NCBI RefSeq assembly: GCF_023065955.2
Contig: NW_026623100.1
Location: 71,118,727 to 71,182,726 of the forward strand
Source: Ursus arctos
Taxonomy: Eukaryota; Chordata; Mammalia; Carnivora; Ursidae
Reading direction: 5' to 3'
Length of the DNA: 64,000 nucleotides
A model generated the notes under the pieces. That model did not search any database, had not been told where the DNA came from, and saw nothing but the letters and a program-made list of their open reading frames with translations. Made by a program: the position numbers and the translations under genes. Below are positions 34,252 through 45,529 of this stretch, one piece after another. How positions within the stretch are numbered: position 1 is the first letter of the stretch; every line of letters starts with the position of its first letter.

Positions 34252-34745
34252 TGTGGTAGGCAAAATAGTGTCCCCCAACCCCCAAACAATATCCATATCC
34301 TTGCAACCTGTGTATAAATTACCTTACATAGTAAAGGATATTTTGCAGATGTGATTTAGTACCTTGAGATGGGAATTATCCTAGATTATATGAGTGGGTC
34401 CAGTGTAATCACAAGGATCCCTAAACATGGAAGAAAAAGGCAATAGAGGAGATCAGAGAGATGAGACATGAGAAGTAATTCACCCACCATTGCTGGCTTT
34501 GAAAATAGAGGAAAAGGGACATGAACTGAGAAATGCAGGTGGCCTCTGGAAGCTGGAAAAGGCAAGGCAATGAAATCTTCCCTAGATACTTTGGAAAGGA
34601 ACATAGCCCAACTAACACCTTGATTCTATCCCAGCGAGACCTTGTTGGACTCCTAACCTATGGAACTATAAGATAATAATTGTATTGTTTTATGCCACTA
34701 AGTTTTTTGGGTAACTTGCTAAGGCAGCAATAGGATTCTATTACA
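34252..34745 (+). mobile_element. MLT1-type MaLR LTR
   Basis: Sense order: 'TGTGGTAGGCAAAATAGTGT', 'TATATGAGTGGGTCCAGTGT', 'AATCACAAGGATCCCTAAAC', 'GGTGGCCTCTGGAAGCTGGA', 'AAAGGCAAGGCAATGAAATC', 'ACTATAAGATAATAATTGTA', 'AGCAATAGGATTCTATTACA'. A nearly full-length solo LTR with no internal genes. Confidence 0.9.
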
Positions 34746-34949
34746 GTGAGGTAGGTAGGAGCCCAGGACCCCAGTGACAGTTTCTCTGGACTGCCTAACC
34801 CTGAACTTCTTTTTACAAGAGTGAGAAATCATCTTTCAAATTTTTTGAGCCACTGCATGTTAGGGCTTTCTGTGATGAGCACCCAAAACTAATCCTAATT
34901 AAACAGTGGCCTCCTTTTTAATCCAACTCTCCTGTATTACTGATTCCAT

Positions 34950-35790
34950 AGTCATCCTTTGAGACTTACCATCTCTGTTCAAACTCTCTCAAAAATTTTT
35001 CCTCTCCATGCACTATCTTGTATTATTTCAATTTTGTCTCTTCAACTTACAACATTTCACCTGTTATTCAATTGTAACATGACCTCCAAACTACTGAATA
35101 ATTTACTTTCTCCCATCCATAGATCTCTCCTTTCTTTACTTCCCTCTCAGTAATGCTTAACTTCCACATATAAATTCCTTAAATATTTTCACAATACCCT
35201 GATTTTTTTGGCATTACTTTCTTTTGTTACTCCTGCTGACAAAACCTCTGCCACTGCTGAGTCCAAACTTCTCTGCTTGATCTGGGACTCCAGAACACAG
35301 CTGGAGAAAAAGAACACAGCTTAACAGAGTATGGGGTATGCACACGCACACGTGTGTGTGTGTTCAATACTCTGGTTTGGACCTGCTTGTATATTAACCA
35401 CCTTGGCATCTCCATGTTGGTGTCTCCAAATACTCATACTCAAAATATCCTAAATTGAGCTTAAAATCTTTATCCCACATGCCTGCTCCTCTGCTACTGT
35501 TTCCTATTTCAGTAAATGGTACAACCATCCACTTAGTTGTTTATCTAGAAACCTAGGAGTTACCTTGACACCTCCCTTTTCCTCCGTAACTAATCAATGT
35601 ACCAAATGCTGTTGATTCTACTTTCTAATTACCTTTCATATGCATCCATGTATCTCCCTCATGGTACAAATCCTTTAGCCAAGCTTCTTCCATCCTTTAC
35701 CCATGTTTCTACATAGTCTACTAATTCATATCTCTGTGTCTACTCTTGCCATCCAACTGCAACCACTGCTTATCCAGAACCCTGGTTGTT
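34950..35790 (+). mobile_element. L2 ORF2 fragment, sense
   Basis: The right part is clear L2: 'CCTGCTCCTCTGCTACTGTT', 'CAGTAAATGGTACAACCATC', 'CACTTAGTTGTTTATCTAGA', 'AACCTAGGAGTTACCTTGAC', 'CTGTTGATTCTACTTTCTAA'. The left part (34950-35330) is weaker but consistent. No open frame remains. Confidence 0.75.
35338..35361. repeat. Alternating CA/TG palindromic tract
   Basis: About 24 bases of alternating purine and pyrimidine, CACACG...CACACGTGTGTGTGTG, with a CACGTG centre. It lies inside the L2 block. Such sequence is Z-DNA prone. Confidence 0.7.
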
Positions 35791-36232
35791 TTTCTTTGAC
35801 TTTGTATTACTACTACTACTAAAAGATGCAGAAAATCAGATATAATAATAAAATAAAAACCATATAGATGTACCTAGATATATGCATGTGTGTTACTTTG
35901 AAATGGCTCAGAAAAAAAAATTGCAGGTATCGTGACATTTTGTCTCTAAACACTTAAGTACATATGTCCAGAAAAGTAGGAATATGCTTCTACATAACCA
36001 CAACACTATTTCTATACCTAAGAAAATTAAAAATAATACCCTACTATAATTTAGTAACTAATCTATAATAAAATTTCCCATATTGTCTCTAAAATTTCTT
36101 TTATTGCCATTCCTTATGAAGCCAGGAACAAATCAAGGATCATTTTTGCATTTGATTGTTGAGTCTCTTAACATTAAAAAAAAAATCCTCTTTCATCCCC
36201 ACCCCCACATACACCTTTTTGATGACAAAGAA

Positions 36233-36242
36233 TCTTTCTTTT

Positions 36243-36290
<48 letters not shown>

Positions 36291-36325
36291 TTTCTCTTTC
36301 TCTCTTTTTCTTTTCTTTCTTTATT
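36233..36325. repeat. (TTTC)n microsatellite in L1 tail
   Basis: Near-perfect TTTC units from about 36236 to 36292, then a degraded T/C-rich stretch to about 36325. It sits at the T-rich (3') end of the antisense L1 that follows, so it probably grew from the poly(A) tail. Confidence 0.92.
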
Positions 36326-36344
36326 GTATTATGCAATTTTTATT

Positions 36345-36659
36345 TTATTCTTTCTTTTTTATTATTATTATGTTCAACTAGCCAACATATAGTACATCAT
36401 TAGTTTTTGATGTAGTGTTCAACGATTCATTAGTTGCGTGTAACACCCAGTGCTCATCACAATACGTGCCCTCCTTAATGCCCATCATCCAGTTACCCTA
36501 TCCCTCCATCCCCTTCCCTTCTGTAACCCTCAGTTTGTTTCCTGGAGTCCAAAGTTTCTCATGGTTTGTCTCCTTCTCTGATTTCTTCCGTTTCAGTTTT
36601 CCCTCCCTTCCCCTGTGGTCCTCTGTGCTATTCCTTATGTTTCACATATGAGTGAATGA
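36345..36659 (-). mobile_element. Inverted L1, part A: 3' UTR, antisense
   Basis: This is the antisense 3' UTR of the same carnivore L1 type as at 19.55 kb: 'GATGTAGTGTTCAACGATTC', 'TAACACCCAGTGCTCATCAC', 'GTGCCCTCCTTAATGCCCAT', 'CTCAGTTTGTTTCCTGGAGT', ending at 'CATATGAGTGAATGAAA' near the ORF2 stop. The next base starts L1 sequence in the opposite orientation. Confidence 0.93.
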
Positions 36660-37034
36660 AACTGGACTATTCTCTTACACCATACACAAAAATAAGCTCA
36701 AAATGGATGAAAGACCTAAATATGAGACAGGAATCCATTAAAATCCTAGAGGAGAACATAGGCAGTAACCTCTTCGACATTGGCCAGCAACTTCTTTCAA
36801 GATGTGTCTCTAAAGGCAAGGGGAACAAAAGCAAAAATGAAGTTTTGGGACTTCATCAAGGTAAAAAGCGTCTGCGCAGCAAAGGAAACAGTCAACAAAA
36901 CTAAGAGACATCCCACGGAATGGGGGAAGATATTTGCAAATGACATTACAGATAAAGGGCTGGAATCCAAGATCTGTGAAGAATTTCTCAAACTCAACAC
37001 CCCAAAAATAAATAATCCAGTCAAGAAAAAGTGA
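36660..37034 (+). pseudogene. Inverted L1, part B: ORF2 fragment, sense
   Basis: Directly at the junction the strand switches to sense ORF2. Frame 1 gives [20 protein letters not shown] and [19 protein letters not shown]; near 36790 the frame shifts and continues with [20 protein letters not shown] and [20 protein letters not shown], ending LNTPKINNPVKKK. Between part A and part B about 600 bp of ORF2 (the last ~200 codons, present in the copy at 19842-20444) is missing. This is the typical outcome of twin priming: 3' part in one orientation, 5' part inverted, with a deletion at the junction. Confidence 0.93.
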
Positions 37035-37139
37035 CATTGAATTTCTAGGGAAAATAGGCCAGTTGTGTAGTGTGATGTTCCATGTTCTAGACTTACCTGT
37101 TTCCTCATGTTGATTAGGGGATTTTTTTTTTAATGCAAA

Positions 37140-37690
37140 TTTGATCTGCAACACTCCTGCTTCACTGGTTCCCAGTCGCTCTTAAGATCAAGTCCACAAA
37201 AACTTGGTGAAGTCTGCAGAACCCACAGTGACCTGGGAAGCCTTCCCCCCCCCCGCCGACCCCCTACCTCCTCTAGCCCCACTCTCTTCCTATTTATTCT
37301 TTTCCAAGACTTCTGGCCTCCTCTCTTTTTTGCAAATACTCTTATCTCTTTCCACTCAGGACACGGGGCATCATTTCTGTCTGGGAAGCTCTTTTACCCC
37401 CACTTTGCCTGCTTGGATTGTAGTCATACTTCAGGATTCGTCTTTAGATAAGTCCTTTCTGACCCACAAAACTGGGATATACCTCCCTTTGTATATGTTC
37501 TCAGAAGTCTCAAAAGTTTCTCTCCATGGCACTTAGCATAGTTTCATTTAATTAGTTATTATTAATGATTTCACATCTACCTCCCTCACTGGACTGTAAA
37601 TTCTATGAGGATGGGGGCCATTCCTCTCGTTACTTTTGGATCCCCAACACTCATTACAGAGCTTAGCTCATAGTAGTTGATCAAAAATTT
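37140..37690 (+). mobile_element. L2 3' portion
   Basis: 'TGACCTGGGAAGCCTTCCCC', 'GCTTGGATTGTAGTCATACT', 'AAGTCCTTTCTGACCCACAA', 'CATGGCACTTAGCATAGTTT', 'TGTAAATTCTATGAGGATGG', 'AGAGCTTAGCTCATAGTAGT' reproduce L2 3' order in sense orientation. Includes a C-rich run near 37245. Confidence 0.8.
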
Positions 37691-37694
37691 GAGC

Positions 37695-37810
37695 AGGTTT
37701 CTTTCTCTATGGCTAAATTGCTTTGTCTATAAAATGTGAATAATAATAATGCCTACCCTACAGGCTTTTAAGCATAAAGAAGATAAACTCAATAAAGCCC
37801 TTAACACAAA
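37695..37810 (+). mobile_element. MIR fragment
   Basis: 'TTTGTCTATAAAATGTGAAT', 'AATAATAATGCCTACCCTAC', 'AGGCTTTTAAGC' and 'ATAAACTCAATAAAGCCCTT' fit the MIR 3' half in sense. Confidence 0.7.
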
Positions 37811-40800
37811 AACTGGAAAATAGGAGGCTGGGAAATAGAAATTCATGGTAATGAATTTACTACTTCTGAAAAAATGCCATTTTTCAGAATTACAAAAGGT
37901 TGACTACATGGAGATCATGTGCCATTTGTACATGAACAATTTGTAATTTAGAATGTTCACAATGTCTAAAACAAAGTGGTTGTTCAACTAAAATGCGTAT
38001 TTCAATTTCTCTTGTTTGATGGGCTCAGCTGTCACACAATCCTTCTTTGGTCGGTATTTCAGAAGAAATACCTATAATCTGTGTTAGGAGAATAAGAGAC
38101 AAGAAAGTAGGAGATGGTTTGCTATTGCATAGTTTAATTTGTGTATTTATGTGATTGCCAGGAATATTATATTCATGGTAATTCCTCAATGATTATATTC
38201 ATTGATTATTTTGACATGCAATTGACTTATCTCTTGGAGAAAAATAACACATTTTTAATTTTGCTTAGTTTTGCACTGTGTCAAAATCTCTTTTAAAGTT
38301 GAGTGCACAGGGACAAATGAGTGACTTTTGAAGATAGATGTGCTCGACTACATACAGTTTCTTCCCCCAATTTCCCTCTCCTCAGGTGGGAGAATTTGTA
38401 GGTAGCCTGATGCCATTGCTTGGCACCAGGGTGCGGAATCCCAAACACGTGGAACAGTTAAAAACCTGCTTCCATTAATGATTTCATTGCCTCAACTCAA
38501 CTCCATTTGTAATGTAAATCCTTCAGAAGTGCTTTCTTAGAAGAAAAGTCACACGCTGGAGGGAGCGTCACCTTCGCAATCAGCACCCCTTTTAGCTCCT
38601 AATGTGGAACATATGGTGGTTGAAGAGGTTACAGAGTTACAGAAATGTCATTACAGAATTTCTCTATGTTCACATGTATCATCTGTCACGTAATTGTTTG
38701 TTTTACAGCCCATACCTATAATGGGCTAAGTGGGGACTATTTATATCAGTTAACAATGAGTGCCTTTAATTAGTATTTCATGCAACTGGAACATGTTAAG
38801 AAAGCTGACACAAATCTGGCTGGGTCGGGAGATTCCATGTGAATTTCATTACGGAATTGCTAAGATACTACGGTTGCACAGGTACCAAGGTTTCTACCTC
38901 ATAAATGCTCTGGAAATTCAGCATGTGTGAAAATGACAAACCATCACATTGGGTCTCACTCAGCTGATGGGCATGTGGAACTTGTCCACTCTGTACCCAA
39001 ACCCCAAATTCCTCATGCTAGCCCATGCAGGGGCCTGCACAGGCATGCAGAGAACATGTTACAGAGCCCGAGCAAACCTTGGGAAAGAATGCCGGAAAAA
39101 GAAAGAATGAGCAAAGCCTTCATGGTACAAGTGCTTAGTGCTAAGTGAGAGGTTGGCAGTTAGATAAAGTAGTTTTGTTAACCATTTACAAATTGCTTCA
39201 TTTTTCCCATTCTCATTTTTAGACCCTTTTATTGAGTCAGACACCTCATCAACATCCTAGATGCACTAAAGCAGAACTGGTTTTGGTAGACAATGAAGAC
39301 ATAGTTACATGTCTAGACCTATAAGAAAGTGTCTCCAATTAAAATATTGAAGAAGATAGCCGTGTCAGCAAGCCATCCTTTAATTCCTTTGAAAAGGAGT
39401 CCCCACCTTACAACTACAATAGAGGCTGGCGGGCCGTTCTAAACAAACTCTGAGCAACTCCACGTGATGTGCCCTCTCTCCCTTTTAGGATTTTGTGAGG
39501 TATGCACAGTATATTCAATCTGTCATCTTGGTTTACAGAATCAGACAACATTTTCACATGTTGATCTCAACTTCACAAAGAATGCTAATTGTTTTGTCAA
39601 ACGAAAATGAATTTTTAAACAGTCAAGTTTTATATATATATAGTGATTTACGACTTGGTGGGAAAATGATCCTGTTTTTTTGACAATGTGGTCAGTGTTA
39701 CAGAAATCAGTAATAGACTTTCCAGTGTTTCCTGTGACATCTTTAAAGTACTGCTTAGTCGTAACTGATGGAAGTTTTCTGGGGGGTATATCTTGCCATC
39801 CGAGGCTGCTCATGTGCGACAGAGTGTCTTTGGTTGGTGAATATACCCAGACTACTGAACATCTCCATCAGAGAAAATCCTGGCATCTGAACCACTAGAA
39901 GATTACAAGCAGGTCTCTGTTTCCGGTGGCCCACGTGAACCCGAGGCGCACAGATGAGGACAGTGGTCGCTAGTGAAGGTGCGTCGCCCCGCCTGACCGC
40001 AATCTCCAGGGGTCTTATTCATCGCTGTTCTCCTCAGTGTCCTTTCCTGGGACAGTGAGTGGGCGAACACCTAGTGCGCATGTCCTTACCACATCTTTGG
40101 CCATGACTGTCTCCTTGGAAGTCTTTTGCTATGGATTTTATTCATTCTCAGAGAAAGCCATGGGCTTCTCTTATCTGTGTCAACAGCTAGATCTCTGTGT
40201 GAAACTGGATCTCCTCCCACACCTACTATGTCGAAATCACTACGTGCACGGAGTGATACCTGACCTGCGACTTTAGACTACACGCTTACTTTGAGTCTCT
40301 TTAGGTCTCTGGATCTTAATTATCCCACACGAGCAACAAACAGTTGATTGTGAATTTTTGATACCATCAGCAACTTTCTTTTTTCCCCCTGGAAGTCTTA
40401 TCCTAATTACGTTTGCCGCTGTACTTAAATGGTTATCATCTTTCAGTGTTCCACATTTATATATGATGTGACTCTTCTATTTCTCTTTCTGTATAAGAGG
40501 TATCCATAGTAACTTTTACACTTTTCGTTTCACTTGAAATCAGATATGAAGATAACTTTCCTTGATTTTTGTATTTTTTTCTAATATCTTCGGCATTTAA
40601 CACAAATGCTTTGTTTTCTCTACGCAGTTATATGAAAAGGTGAAGTCAATGCTGAAGTTTTATTAAGGGACTGTATCGTATCTTGCTACCTTTTAGTCAA
40701 GATAGAGAATATAGAACAAAACAAAATAAACATTAAATATTTCGCATACAGAATGAATCCAGGCCTGTATTGAGCTTTGGGGACTCAGGTCATTTTAAGT

Positions 40801-42505
40801 CCCCTACTTCCCATAAGAGCACCTCCAGGGTTCATGTATTCCCATTGAAAACAAAGCCTGGAGTTGCAGTCTGCATAGGATGTTATCTGAGTTTTATTGG
40901 GTTTCTGGGGACATCAAAATAAATGTCACTGCCAAACTTGCTGACTGGGTGCATGCAAAACAATGCAGTGAGGGAAAAGGAGCAGGTAATATCATCCCTG
41001 AGCTGGGAGTTCCTGTTCCAGTGGAGGAGAGTCCCTTGCTGGGCAGGTGGACACTGGGTTGGCATTGGAGAGGCATGCAGAAATGGGGGTCCACCCAGGA
41101 AACAGGCCCAAGCCACTAACCTGAATGGCTTTTGGGAAATGAAAAGGGGGAAGAGATATACAGAGAGGGCTGTGGCTCAGCATGGTGCTGGAGGCAGCCC
41201 AAGGATTAGCTCTATTGCTACAGTGATATAATCTACCAGCTAACTGGGTCCCTTTGCATCCAGCTGGCATCTTTGCTATCTGCTGACCCAACTAGATGGG
41301 AAAAATTGTCAGGATGTTTTGTTGGGAAACCCTAGGCAAACTAGAGGATAATGGTGCCATGGAAAGGCTCTCAGTAAGTGTTTGTTTCATTGAGCTCTAC
41401 TCCATTACTCAGATCTCACCAAATAAAATATTCTAGACAAAAGCTGATTAAGATAAAAATATCTACCTACAAAGAATCTAAACTAACTATGATGGCACAC
41501 AGAATCGCAGAGCTGAATCATTCCTATTAATAAAATTCAGACTTTTAATTCTGAAATCACTGAGAGCTGGATATCGGGCAAGTGTGTTTTTCATGTAAGG
41601 CAAGAAGAGATTAGGTTAGGACTAATCTCTTCTTACTTTCTTATTGAATAAAAAAATAAAATTGAACCAGGGAGAGTTTAAGTACCATGAAGACAGAACC
41701 ATACTAACTTGGTTCTTCTGCATGTGTTCGTAAATGTGCGTACACATCGACTAGATCCAACTGGAAGGAAGAGAGTGTAGTAGATACCAATAAAATCCGT
41801 TGCCAAAAATAGTCACTAGACATACAGTAGCTTATAAGTTAAATATGCTTAAAGTGGCAGAAATCTATGGCAACCAATGTATTCTATGAGGTTGTATGAT
41901 TAAATCTAAGTGTGTGGATTCAATTATAATTGCAGATGTAGGAGCGGGTACATTGGCAGACAGACTTACCAAGTTCAACTTGCAAAATAGAGTAACAAAA
42001 GCTGGGACCACACCATGAAAAGAATTTCTCTCTGATAGCCTGCTGCCCCAGGAGAATAGTTATTGGGAGGTGGGCAAGGACTAGAACAAACCAGAATATG
42101 ATTAGATATGGTGATTAGATGATTCTTTGTACAGTTACAGGAGTGTATACCAAATATTTGAAATACCAAGTATAGCAATGTCAATAAGGAATGCCCTCCA
42201 GGTTGGTTATTCATGTGCTGACTTAAGACAACAGAGCTCACCACTGTCTCTGTCACTCTGCTGGAATAATTTATGACACTCCTGGGAGTGGAGACATAGA
42301 GGGGATACGAGTGTGTGCCTACGTTGATAAATGGCTTCCTTGATGGTATGCCCTGTTTGGACTGGGAAAGCCAGGAGCCGGTTTGGGTTACAAAAAGATT
42401 AGTTTACTTATTTAAAATCCAAGAATGCCCAAATATGTTAAGTAGTATCTTAATGCGGCACCACTGAAAAGTCATTTAGTTTTTTGGATTGAAGTGCAGT
42501 AGACC
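37811..42505. other. Repeat-poor 4.7-kb stretch
   Basis: The longest interval in the window where I recognise no SINE, LINE or LTR. It has ordinary base composition with some AT-rich parts (TA run near 39640) and a few overlapping frames near 40880-41290 that lack family signatures. Splice-like motifs occur singly without a paired open exon. It could contain conserved non-coding DNA, particularly 38540-38900, but that cannot be shown here. Confidence 0.45.
41602..41634. repeat. 13-bp perfect inverted repeat
   Basis: AAGAAGAGATTAG (41602-41614) and its exact complement CTAATCTCTTCTT (41622-41634) are separated by 7 bases. A stable small hairpin is possible. There is no T-run or gene context that would suggest a function. 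Confidence 0.9.
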
Positions 42506-42509
42506 CCAG

Positions 42510-42735
42510 CTAACAGATATTGAGTACTTACTGTGGGCCAGACAGAGTTAAATGTTTTACATTTTCAACTCATTTATTTCTTGCAGCAACCTTAAGAAGT
42601 AGACATTATTATTATCTCTTGAATTTTATAGATGAGGAAATTGAGGCCTAAAAAAGTTACTTCCGTAAGGTCACCCAGCTAGTCAGGTGAAGCATCAGGG
42701 TTCAAATCCAGGTCGCTCAGACTCTGGATTGCAGC
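42510..42735 (-). mobile_element. MIR, antisense, nearly full length
   Basis: In plus orientation: 'GATATTGAGTACTTACTGTG', 'ATTATTATTATCTCTTGAAT', 'GATGAGGAAATTGAGGCCTA', 'AAGGTCACCCAGCTAGTCAG', 'GGGTTCAAATCCAGGTCGCT', 'CAGACTCTGGATTGCAG'. All MIR landmarks are present in reverse order. Confidence 0.93.
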
Positions 42736-42822
42736 TTCTTTCCTGTACTCTGTTGCTTCCTGAAGGCATCTATTCCCAGATAGTCCATCAACCATGAAAT
42801 TTTAGAACATATGTAAATGAGA

Positions 42823-43295
42823 AATGTGGTAGACAAAATAATGGCCCCCAAAGACATCCACATTCTAATTCCTAGAATCTGTGAATACATTTCCTTACCT
42901 GACAAAAGGGACCTTGAGGATGTGATTAAATTAAGCATCTTGATCTGGGGCGATTATGCTGGGTTCTCTGGGTGGGCCCAATGTAATCACAGGGTCCTTA
43001 CAACAGGGAGGCAAAAGCTTCAAAGTCAGAAAATGAAGATGTGAAGTCTGAACCCAAGGTTAGAGTGATGGCTCTGAAGAAAGATAACGGGGCGGTGAGC
43101 TGAGGAATAGAGCCGGCCTCAAGAATCTGAAAAAAGGAAGGAAACGTTTCTCTTCTAGAACCTACAGAAGGAATGCAGCCCTACTGGCACCTTGAGCTTG
43201 GTTTAATGAGCCCCATGCTGAACTCCTTGTGCATAGAATAAGTGTGTAAGTTTAAACCTCTAAGCTTGTGAAGCTAATCCAGGAATCCTAATCGA
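42823..43295 (+). mobile_element. MLT1-type MaLR LTR
   Basis: 'TGTGGTAGACAAAATAATGG', 'CCCCCAAAGACATCCACATT', 'GTGGGCCCAATGTAATCACA', 'GGGTCCTTACAACAGGGAGG', 'GAAGGAATGCAGCCCTACTG', 'GCACCTTGAGCTTGG' are classic MLT1 blocks in sense order. The 3' end is eroded. Same orientation and general type as the copy at 34.25 kb. Confidence 0.9.
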
Positions 43296-43689
43296 AATTC
43301 AAATGTAAAGGAGTTCCACAGAAAAAAGTCTAGGCCAAATTTATGCAAATGGCATTCTAATGGTGATGCACTGGGAAAAATATTCTTGGACTTCCCATCC
43401 TCTGAGAAGCACGTCAGATTGCATAGAATCAGAAAAGATCATGACTTACCTTCACCTTCACCACGTGGGCCTTCTTCCTCTGGATGGTAGGGATTGATCT
43501 GACCGGAGCAAATAAACCAGTGCTGAGCTAGAGAGTGCCAGGCCTGTGCTCCAACCTGAATCTCTCCCTCAGTCAACGACTCTTCACATGGACTCAGCGA
43601 TGATGATTAGCAGCCCACGACATAACGAATAGGGCAGATCTCAGCATATTGTGTTCTGAGGTGCTTTGTTGTCTATGGAAATCAATAGA

Positions 43690-44580
43690 TCTCCCATGTG
43701 CAAATAATAACCAGCTAGAAGATAAAATGAAAGAGAAAACCCGTTTATGATAACAATGGAAAATGAGATACTTTAGTAATAAATTTAGGAAGAAGTGTTC
43801 AAATACTTTATGAAAAAAACTGTAGTCATTCTTTTTTTAAAATATTTTATTTATTTTAGAGAGAGAGAGGAGGGGCGGGGCAGAGGGAGAGGGGGAGAGA
43901 GAAACTGAAGCAGACTCCACGCTGAGTGCCTGGAGCCCTATGCAGGGCTTGATCTCACCACCCTGAGACCACGACCTGAACCAAAATCAAAAGTCAGAAA
44001 CTCAACCAGCTGTGCAACCCAGGCACCCCGAAACTATGATCATTCTTGAAAGATAAAAAAATAGACTTGAATAAATGGAAAGATACTGCTCTTTTTTGCT
44101 CAGGACATCTCAACACCATCAAGATGTCAGTTCTTTATAAATGAGTGTATAAAATTGATTCCTTCCCAGTAAGCCTTGATTAAAGCCCGGTAAGAACTGG
44201 ACAAGGTGATAGCAAAGTTTGTGTGGAAAAACAAACCTGCGGGAATAACTAGGAAAGCTGTGAAAAGGAGTAGTCATGAGAGGGGAACTAGCCTTCCAGA
44301 TATCTAAACATATCACAACACCTTGATACTTAAAACTGAGGTAATGATGTGCGAATAGACAGAAAAACCAATTGCAAGAACAGAAAGTCCAGGAACGGGT
44401 GAAACTGTGTACAATAGGGGTGGTTCCTGGGATCATTGGGGCAAACATAACCCTTTTATATCACTATGTTGGGGAAAACTAGAGAGCCATTTGTGAAAAG
44501 ATAAAACTAGATCCATTTCTCCCAACATACGTAGGAGTAAGTTCCAAGTGAATCAAAAATGTAAATGTAGAAAAAAAAAA
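43690..44580 (+). mobile_element. Ancient L1M ORF2 fragment, sense
   Basis: L1 coding text in order: 'TAATAAATTTAGGAAGAAGT', 'TTGAATAAATGGAAAGATAC', 'ACCATCAAGATGTCAGTTCT', 'AGTTTGTGTGGAAAAACAAA', 'CAAGTGAATCAAAAATGTAA'-like end. Frames are broken. It is split by the SINE at 43834-44030, and another SINE sits just beyond its right end. Confidence 0.7.
43834..44030 (-). mobile_element. Older CAN-SINE, antisense
   Basis: 'AAAATATTTTATTTATTTTA', 'GAAGCAGACTCCACGCTGAG', 'CAGGGCTTGATCTCACCACC', 'GAGACCACGACCTGAACC', head 'GTGCAACCCAGGCACCCCG'. The imperfect duplication AAACTGTAGTCATTCTT / AAACTATGATCATTCTT (43817-43833, 44031-44047) has three mismatches, fitting an old insertion. Confidence 0.93.
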
Positions 44581-44589
44581 AGGACACTC

Positions 44590-44795
44590 GGGGCACCTGG
44601 GTGGCTCAGTCCTTAAGCATCTGCCTTTGGCTCGGGGCACGATCCCAGGGTCCTGGGATTGAGCCCTGCATCGGGCTCACTACTCCACTGGGAGCCTGCT
44701 TCTTCCTCTCCCACTCCCCCTGCTTGTGTTCCCTCTCTCGCTGGCTGTCTCTCTCTCTGTCAAATAAATAAATAAAATCTTTAAAAAAAAATGAA
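44590..44795 (+). mobile_element. Ursid-type SINE
   Basis: Sense copy: GGGGCACCTGGGTGGCTCAG, 'CTTTGGCTCGGGGCACGATC', 'CAGGGTCCTGGGATTGAGCC', 'CACTCCCCCTGCTTGTGTTC', 'CTCTCGCTGGCTGTCTC', then AATAAATAAATAAAATC and A tail. The target-site duplication is unclear because the flank is A-rich. Confidence 0.95.
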
Positions 44796-45411
44796 ACTCT
44801 ACAAGTAGAGCCAAAAACATGGCAGAATTCCTCTATAACTTGGGTGTGGGGTTTCTACGAGGTGCTTCTGTTTGTCCTATTACTTGTGATATTCCTGTTG
44901 TCTGTTTTAGAAGCTGCTCTTGTATGGACTATGTTTGGATTTAGTTTTTGTGACACAAGCTATGAAACTTCTACTAGATTGGTTTGTTCTATTTACATGT
45001 GTTAGTATAATTAATATTATATACATATTTTGTCTTAATTCTGTCATCCTATGTTTTTTGTTTTAATCCTTCCTGGAATCTGTTAGCTAAACCAGCTACG
45101 GCATAGATTCAATTTTTCTGTGTCTGCTTTTCTTTGCAAATAGTGCGACTTTCAATCCACAGGCTCAATAGTTCCTTTAACCCTTAAATGTTTTCTTTAT
45201 TAGGACTTCAGTATATATTGTTTTACATACGTGGTTCTCCGCTTCAGAGACTCCAGTCATCTCCAGGTTAAATGGCATCATCCCCTTTCCCATTGCTTTT
45301 ACATCGTAATCTTTTCTCCCTTCTCATTCAGTAGGATTATTTTAAACTTTTGCTACATGCCAGTCATTCACTTTGAAGTAGTCAGCTCTGTTACAACCTG
45401 TTTCTAATTAG

Positions 45412-45529
45412 TTATATTTTCTATATCACAGAAATCAATAAATCCAGTATCACAGGAAATACACGTCACAGATATGCATACCTATATATAGACATACATA
45501 TCTATATATCTGTGATATAGAAAATATAA
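45412..45529. repeat. 21-bp perfect inverted repeat, 76-bp spacer
   Basis: The 21 bases at 45412-45432 (TTATATTTTC...ATCACAGA) recur as an exact reverse complement at 45509-45529. The spacer (45433-45508) holds alternating TA/CA sequence. The arms are unlikely to match by chance at this length, but no mobile-element family is recognised. Confidence 0.9.

Noticed and set aside
38375..38420. Acceptor-like TTTCCCTCTCCTCAG at about 38382-38386
   Set aside because: The sequence after it meets stop codons quickly and no donor follows in an open frame.
39930..40005. Possible short exon near GTGAAGGTGCGTCG
   Set aside because: The donor-like site lacks a convincing upstream acceptor and the open segment is very short.
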